The notes beneath the pieces are model-generated. The model saw only the letters and a list, made by a program, of their open reading frames with translations. It had not been told where the DNA came from and made no database searches. DNA of 64,000 nucleotides from Clostridiales bacterium (GTDB lineage: Bacteria; Bacillota; Clostridia; Saccharofermentanales; Saccharofermentanaceae), in assembly GCA_017545245.1 (NCBI GenBank), contig JAFWPB010000065.1, positions 28,950-92,949 of the forward strand, written 5' to 3'. This document shows, one piece after another, positions 60,632-64,000 of the stretch (within the stretch, counting starts at the first letter, position 1; the number at the start of each line of letters is the position of its first letter). The translations under genes and the position numbers were made by a program.

Positions 60632-61844
60632 GTACTGGCGGATCACTTTTTTTATCCTCCTTTTTGAGATACTGCTCCTCATTGGGGCGAATTTTCTTAT
60701 GCTGGGAAGCCTTCGGAAAGATTCCGGAAAGATGTACCGTATCGAGATCGAGCGCGCTTCCCACGAGATGGAAGCCGGCGCTTCCGCGGAAGACATGGTC
60801 AGGAAATATGACACCCTCTCCCGCATTTCTCTTTTCGATGCGAAGGAAGTCGTCAATCGGGACTACAATGTCATCGAGATCAATGGTCAGCTGTACCGCT
60901 TTGAATACCAGGTCAAGAAAGATCTTCGGCCGCTTCTTTTTTTGAATATCGGGATGGGCCTTATGCTGCTCCTGAGTGCCATCGTTCTTATCTATGTCGG
61001 ACGAAAGATCCTGCGTCCTTTCCACCAGATGAGCAACCTGTCCGTCGAGCTGGCCCGCGGGAATCTAACAGCGCCGGTCAAAGCCGAGAAGAGTAAATTC
61101 TTCGGTAAATTCCTGTGGGGTATCAATATGCTCCGCGATAACCTGGAGAGTAATAAAGAACGAGAGCTGCAGCTTCAGAAAGAAAAGAAGACACTGATCC
61201 TTTCTCTCTCCCATGATATCAAGACGCCCCTTTCGGCAATCAAGTTATATTCCCGCGCGCTGAAAGAAGATCTGTATGATACTAAAGAAAAGCGCGAAGC
61301 GGCGATCGACGGTATCGCAAATAATACCGAAGAGATCGAGAAATATGTCAGTGATATCGTGACTGCTTCAAAAGAAGATTTCCTGAATCTGGAAGTTATG
61401 GTCAGCGAGTTCTATCTGCGTGAGGTCATGACAAAGATCGAGACGTTGTATACGGAAAAGTTCGCTTCTCTTCATACTCGGTTCTCCATTAGTGAATATG
61501 ACGATGTCCTGATTTCCGGTGATGCGGCAAGACTGGAAGAAGTACTTCAGAACACATTGGAAAATGCAATCAAATATGGTGACGGAAAAGAAGTCAGCAT
61601 TTCTTTTTCCGATGAAGAAGACTGCCGCCTGATTTCCGTCAGAAACAGCGGATGTTCCATCAAAGAAGAGGAACTCACGCATCTTTTCGAATCTTTCTAC
61701 CGTGGGAGCAATTCCGAAAAAGTGAATGGCTCCGGTCTCGGTCTTTACATCGCCAGAACGCTGATGCGCATGATGGATGGTGACATCTATGCTGAGATCA
61801 AAGAGAACGATTTCATCATCACTGTCGTAGCAAGAAAAGCCTGA
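60624..61844 (+). CDS. Sensor histidine kinase
   Basis: A 406-residue kinase. Membrane helices at about 8-28 and 104-126 enclose a 75-residue outer sensing part, and a HAMP-like linker follows. The phospho-acceptor is His197 in SLSHDIKTPLSAIKLY; the ATPase domain shows LENAIKYGDGKEV (N box), SVRNSG, and the GSGLGLYIARTL G box. The true start is ATG 60624, eight bases inside the response-regulator gene; the longer frame begins in that gene. Stimulus unknown. Confidence 0.92.
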   Translation: MNKYWRITFFILLFEILLLIGANFLMLGSLRKDSGKMYRIEIERASHEMEAGASAEDMVRKYDTLSRISLFDAKEVVNRDYNVIEINGQLYRFEYQVKKDLRPLLFLNIGMGLMLLLSAIVLIYVGRKILRPFHQMSNLSVELARGNLTAPVKAEKSKFFGKFLWGINMLRDNLESNKERELQLQKEKKTLILSLSHDIKTPLSAIKLYSRALKEDLYDTKEKREAAIDGIANNTEEIEKYVSDIVTASKEDFLNLEVMVSEFYLREVMTKIETLYTEKFASLHTRFSISEYDDVLISGDAARLEEVLQNTLENAIKYGDGKEVSISFSDEEDCRLISVRNSGCSIKEEELTHLFESFYRGSNSEKVNGSGLGLYIARTLMRMMDGDIYAEIKENDFIITVVARKA

Positions 61845-61853
61845 GTCTTCATA

Positions 61854-61919
61854 AAAAAAGCACCCGCGCTTTTTCTACTTTCTCCTTCTCCTTTCGAAAG
61901 TATTTTCCACGCGGGTGCC
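61854..61919 (-). terminator. Terminator of the DUF4349 gene
   Basis: Minus-strand stem GCACCCGCG/CGCGGGTGC (61911-61919 with 61861-61869), then seven T. The internal part holds a CTTTCGAAAG palindrome. It lies between the convergent kinase and DUF4349 genes. Confidence 0.8.
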
Positions 61920-61971
61920 CGTCCTCAGTTTCTTCCCGGACTATCTACGCATGTCCGGATATGCGTCTCCA

Positions 61972-63273
61972 TTATTTATCAGTATCAGACTTCAGTTCTT
62001 TTTCTGTGGTTGTATCTGTGCTGGTTTGTTCCTTTTTCTCCTCCTTCTTTTCATCATTATTGTTTTCTGAAGTCTTCGTTTCGGTTTTTACTTCGGAAGC
62101 TTTTGCCGTAGTTGTGACCGGACCTCTGCTTCCCTTCATTGTTACTACCTGGCTCTTGTTCAGTTCCTTCTGCTCTGCTTCCATTCTGGCAACATGCTCT
62201 TCGTGCATTTTCGCGTTCTTTTTCTTCGCCTTCTTGATCGAGATTTTAACGATGATGATAAGAACTACTGCGATGATGACGAGGATTATCAATACCCACC
62301 AGTTAAAGATGAAGAACATCAGGATGCTTTCCAGGAATGCGAGGAAATCGTTCCAAGATTCGCTGGCTGCTTTGGAAACACGGGTACCGAAAGAATCTTC
62401 CTCTTTCACTTTATCGTCTTCAACTTTGAGTTCTCTCTCGGTAACCTTATGGATCGTGATCGTTACGTAGGAATAGGCAACATCATTTTCCATCATGCTC
62501 ATCTGTGTCTTGATGTCAGAGATCGTGATGGCAAGATTGCGGAGTTCACTCTGGATCTGGAGTGCGACCTTCTCGTCCTCGGTCTTCTCATACTGCTTCA
62601 TGTAGCGGTCATACTCTGCCTCGTAGATCTCCAGCTGGTTCTTGAGTGTGCCGTATCTTGTCGCAACATTGTCCACACTGGAATTCTTGGAACGAAGCAT
62701 GCCGATTCCTTCTGTCGACTTGACGAAAGAATCATAGTATGCGGAAGGAATACGGATCGTTGCTGTGTAGTAATAATCCTTATCTTTTTCTTCGAGGATA
62801 TAACGTCCGCCATTGGCTGTTCCGTCTGTCTGATTCTCACGCTCGATGAATCCGTGATACTCTTCGATCTTTGTCTTCAATGCCGTCAATGTCTGCTCGA
62901 ACTCAAGAGTATCCAAAGCAATCGAGCAGCGATACACGAGCATCTCTTTTTCAAGGTTTACTTTCTGGTCAGCTTCAGCCGATCCACCCTTCGAAGGATT
63001 CGCATTTGATCTATTGCTGGTGTCGTCCGAGTCTTCCTCTTCCGCATAGGGTTCTTCAGCTTCCCATGACGCCGCAGTGGTTTCTTCTGCATAGTCAAAA
63101 CTCACCGCTCCCTTATTTGAATCTGCGGAAAGATACGAATCCATTCCAACCGTGGCTTCCGCGCGATCTGATGCGTTTCGTGTTGTCCTGCTTTCGGAAT
63201 TCTTCGAACATCCTGATACCATACCCATCAGTAAAACTGTAGCCAGTATTCCTGATAACCATGTCTTTTTCAT
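61972..63273 (-). CDS. DUF4349 lipoprotein
   Basis: A 433-residue DUF4349 protein. The lipobox is VSGC (Cys22), followed by a Ser/Glu/Asp-rich outer linker. The DUF4349 domain (about 105-290) shows KEMLVYRCSIALDTLEFEQTL, GFIERENQT, YYYTATIRIPSAYYDSFVKS and VATRYGTLKNQLEIYEAEYDRYMKQYEKTEDEKVALQIQSEL, with a coiled coil in its end. A membrane helix at about 331-358 and a basic then Glu/Thr-rich cytoplasmic tail follow. The family is common in clostridia but has no settled role. GGAGG precedes the ATG. Confidence 0.88.
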   Translation of the reverse strand: MKKTWLSGILATVLLMGMVSGCSKNSESRTTRNASDRAEATVGMDSYLSADSNKGAVSFDYAEETTAASWEAEEPYAEEEDSDDTSNRSNANPSKGGSAEADQKVNLEKEMLVYRCSIALDTLEFEQTLTALKTKIEEYHGFIERENQTDGTANGGRYILEEKDKDYYYTATIRIPSAYYDSFVKSTEGIGMLRSKNSSVDNVATRYGTLKNQLEIYEAEYDRYMKQYEKTEDEKVALQIQSELRNLAITISDIKTQMSMMENDVAYSYVTITIHKVTERELKVEDDKVKEEDSFGTRVSKAASESWNDFLAFLESILMFFIFNWWVLIILVIIAVVLIIIVKISIKKAKKKNAKMHEEHVARMEAEQKELNKSQVVTMKGSRGPVTTTAKASEVKTETKTSENNNDEKKEEKKEQTSTDTTTEKELKSDTDK

Positions 63274-63431
63274 AAAAAATTACCTCCTCAATATCCTTCG
63301 CGACAACTTCATCTTCGTAATTTCTTGAAGCTTCGCATCATGTCGTTCTGAATATTAGACGAGGTAGTTTTTCATTCTGTTGCAAAAGCACTTGGATTTT
63401 TTAAAAAAGTTAGCTTATTTCAGTTTAGTGG

Positions 63432-63460
63432 TTGACGTTCGAACAGATGTTCTGTATAAT
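63432..63460 (+). promoter_or_regulatory. Transposase promoter with internal LexA-type box
   Basis: TTGACG (63432-63437), exactly 17 bases, TATAAT (63455-63460). The spacer contains CGAACAGATGTTCT (63440-63453), close to the Gram-positive LexA/DinR site CGAAC-N4-GTTCG. Repressor bound there would cover both boxes. Confidence 0.75.
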
Positions 63461-63490
63461 GGATTCAAGTATTTCACATGGAGTCGGGTT

Positions 63491-64000
63491 ATGTCAGAAC
63501 TGAAGGACGTTATAACTGCATATCGTAAGCTTCCGTTTGGAGACCATGTCGTATTCTATTCCACGGTATCGAACGATGTCGATGTGCGGGAAGAGACCGT
63601 TCAGGACTTCCTTATCGAAACAAGGATGGGCGAAAGTCTTTGCTGTCTCTACTGCAAAGGCGACCATGTAGTCAGGAACGGGAAGAGAAAAGACGGAACC
63701 CAGCGCTTCCTGTGCCGGGATTGCGGGAAATCCTTCATCCCTGGTTCCAATACGATCACTTCCGGAACCAGAAAGAGAATGAGTACATGGGTCAAATACC
63801 TGAAGTGCATGCTGGACAAGAAGACGTTGAAAGAGTCTTCGGAAGAATGCGGTATCTCCATGCCGACTGCATTCTCATGGAGACACAAGATCCTCGACGC
63901 ATTACGAGAAGTTACAGACAAAGTATATCTGGATGGTACAGTCGAGGCTGACGAAACCTTCTTTAATGTATCCTACAAAGGGAATCACAAGAACAGCAAG
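63491..64000 (+). mobile_element. IS1595-family transposase, N-terminal part
   Basis: A frame from ATG 63491 that remains open to the right edge, 170 residues. A zinc ribbon is formed by CLYCKGDHVVRNGKRKDG and CRDCGKSF; a helical DNA-binding part follows (YLKCMLDKKTLKESSEECGISMPTAFSWRHKIL), and the first catalytic Asp is in VEADETFF, typical of the ISXO2-like DDE domain. The rest of the gene and both element ends lie outside or were not found: I saw no terminal inverted repeat in 63274-63490. Whether it is an active insertion sequence or a domesticated gene is open. Confidence 0.85.

Larger units (their letters stand above)
11..63392. repeat. Dispersed 9-mer AAAAGCACT, about 20 copies
   Basis: Copies read as AAAAGCACT start at 894, 5580, 11377, 15617, 20981, 25656, 27515, 38081, 40286, 55649 and 63384; copies read as AGTGCTTTT start at 11, 10125, 22258, 30043, 41337, 42060, 43367, 44483 and 47013. 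The flanks are not conserved. At least four copies are outside genes; the rest fall in more than one codon frame (Ser-Ala-Phe, Val-Leu-Phe, Lys-Ala-Leu). Positions were collected by eye. Confidence 0.6.

Noticed and set aside
59843..60856. Minus-strand open frame of 337 codons
   Set aside because: Antisense to the response regulator and kinase, which have complete motifs.

Overview
The window looks like chromosomal DNA of an anaerobic, Gram-positive, plant-fibre-degrading clostridium. Evidence: butyrate kinase, phosphotransacetylase and acetate kinase; clean AGGAGG-type ribosome sites and sigma-A-type promoters; many lipoproteins with Ser/Thr/Glu- or Pro-rich linkers; an LTA-synthase-family enzyme; a GH9 cellulase with two CBM3 modules; and a GH115 alpha-glucuronidase joined to uronate catabolism. 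A genus cannot be fixed from the sequence alone. No tRNA, rRNA, CRISPR or prophage was seen. The only mobile-element gene is an IS1595-type transposase cut by the right edge.

Layout. (1) 1-6473, leftward: a tight run of small accessory genes (radical SAM of the SplB group, lipoprotein, four GNAT acetyltransferases, DUF89 phosphatase, nitroreductase, GrpB and several unknowns). (2) 6587-8111, leftward: LemA and a DUF3137 partner. (3) 8214-8475: an intergenic stretch with several strong stems and its own terminator, probably a structured RNA. (4) 8586-15407: a large solute-binding lipoprotein facing a pair made of a sensor protein without a DNA-binding domain and a FIST-EAL c-di-GMP phosphodiesterase. 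(5) 15614-18611: two small membrane proteins behind a palindromic promoter, then larB-larC. (6) 18686-30054: S37 peptidase; a buk-pta-fumarase-hydrolase operon; a zincin lipoprotein; pta-ackA. (7) 30082-37937: LTA synthase, DEAD-box helicase, GH9 cellulase and an EF-Tu-domain-2-like protein. (8) 38066-44303: deoB-deoC-cdd and a very large membrane protein. (9) 44362-50000: kdgK-eda, uxaC and a second zincin lipoprotein. (10) 50170-55566: sigma factor with a probable anti-sigma partner, a GT-C-like membrane protein and a UbiA-type prenyltransferase. (11) 55588-63273: GH115, a zinc-ribbon membrane protein, a two-component system and a DUF4349 lipoprotein. (12) 63432-64000: transposase under a LexA-box promoter.

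How the genes fit together: GH115 releases glucuronate from xylan fragments, UxaC isomerises it, and KdgK and Eda finish the lower Ashwell route to pyruvate and glyceraldehyde 3-phosphate. The GH9 enzyme attacks cellulose outside the cell. Acetyl-CoA and butyryl-CoA can then yield ATP through Pta/AckA and Pta/Buk.

The most unusual signals are a 9-mer, AAAAGCACT, that I counted 20 times in both orientations, in several codon frames and in non-coding DNA; the RNA-like region at 8214-8475; and a LexA-type operator between the -35 and -10 boxes of the transposase promoter. Repeat counts were made by eye.
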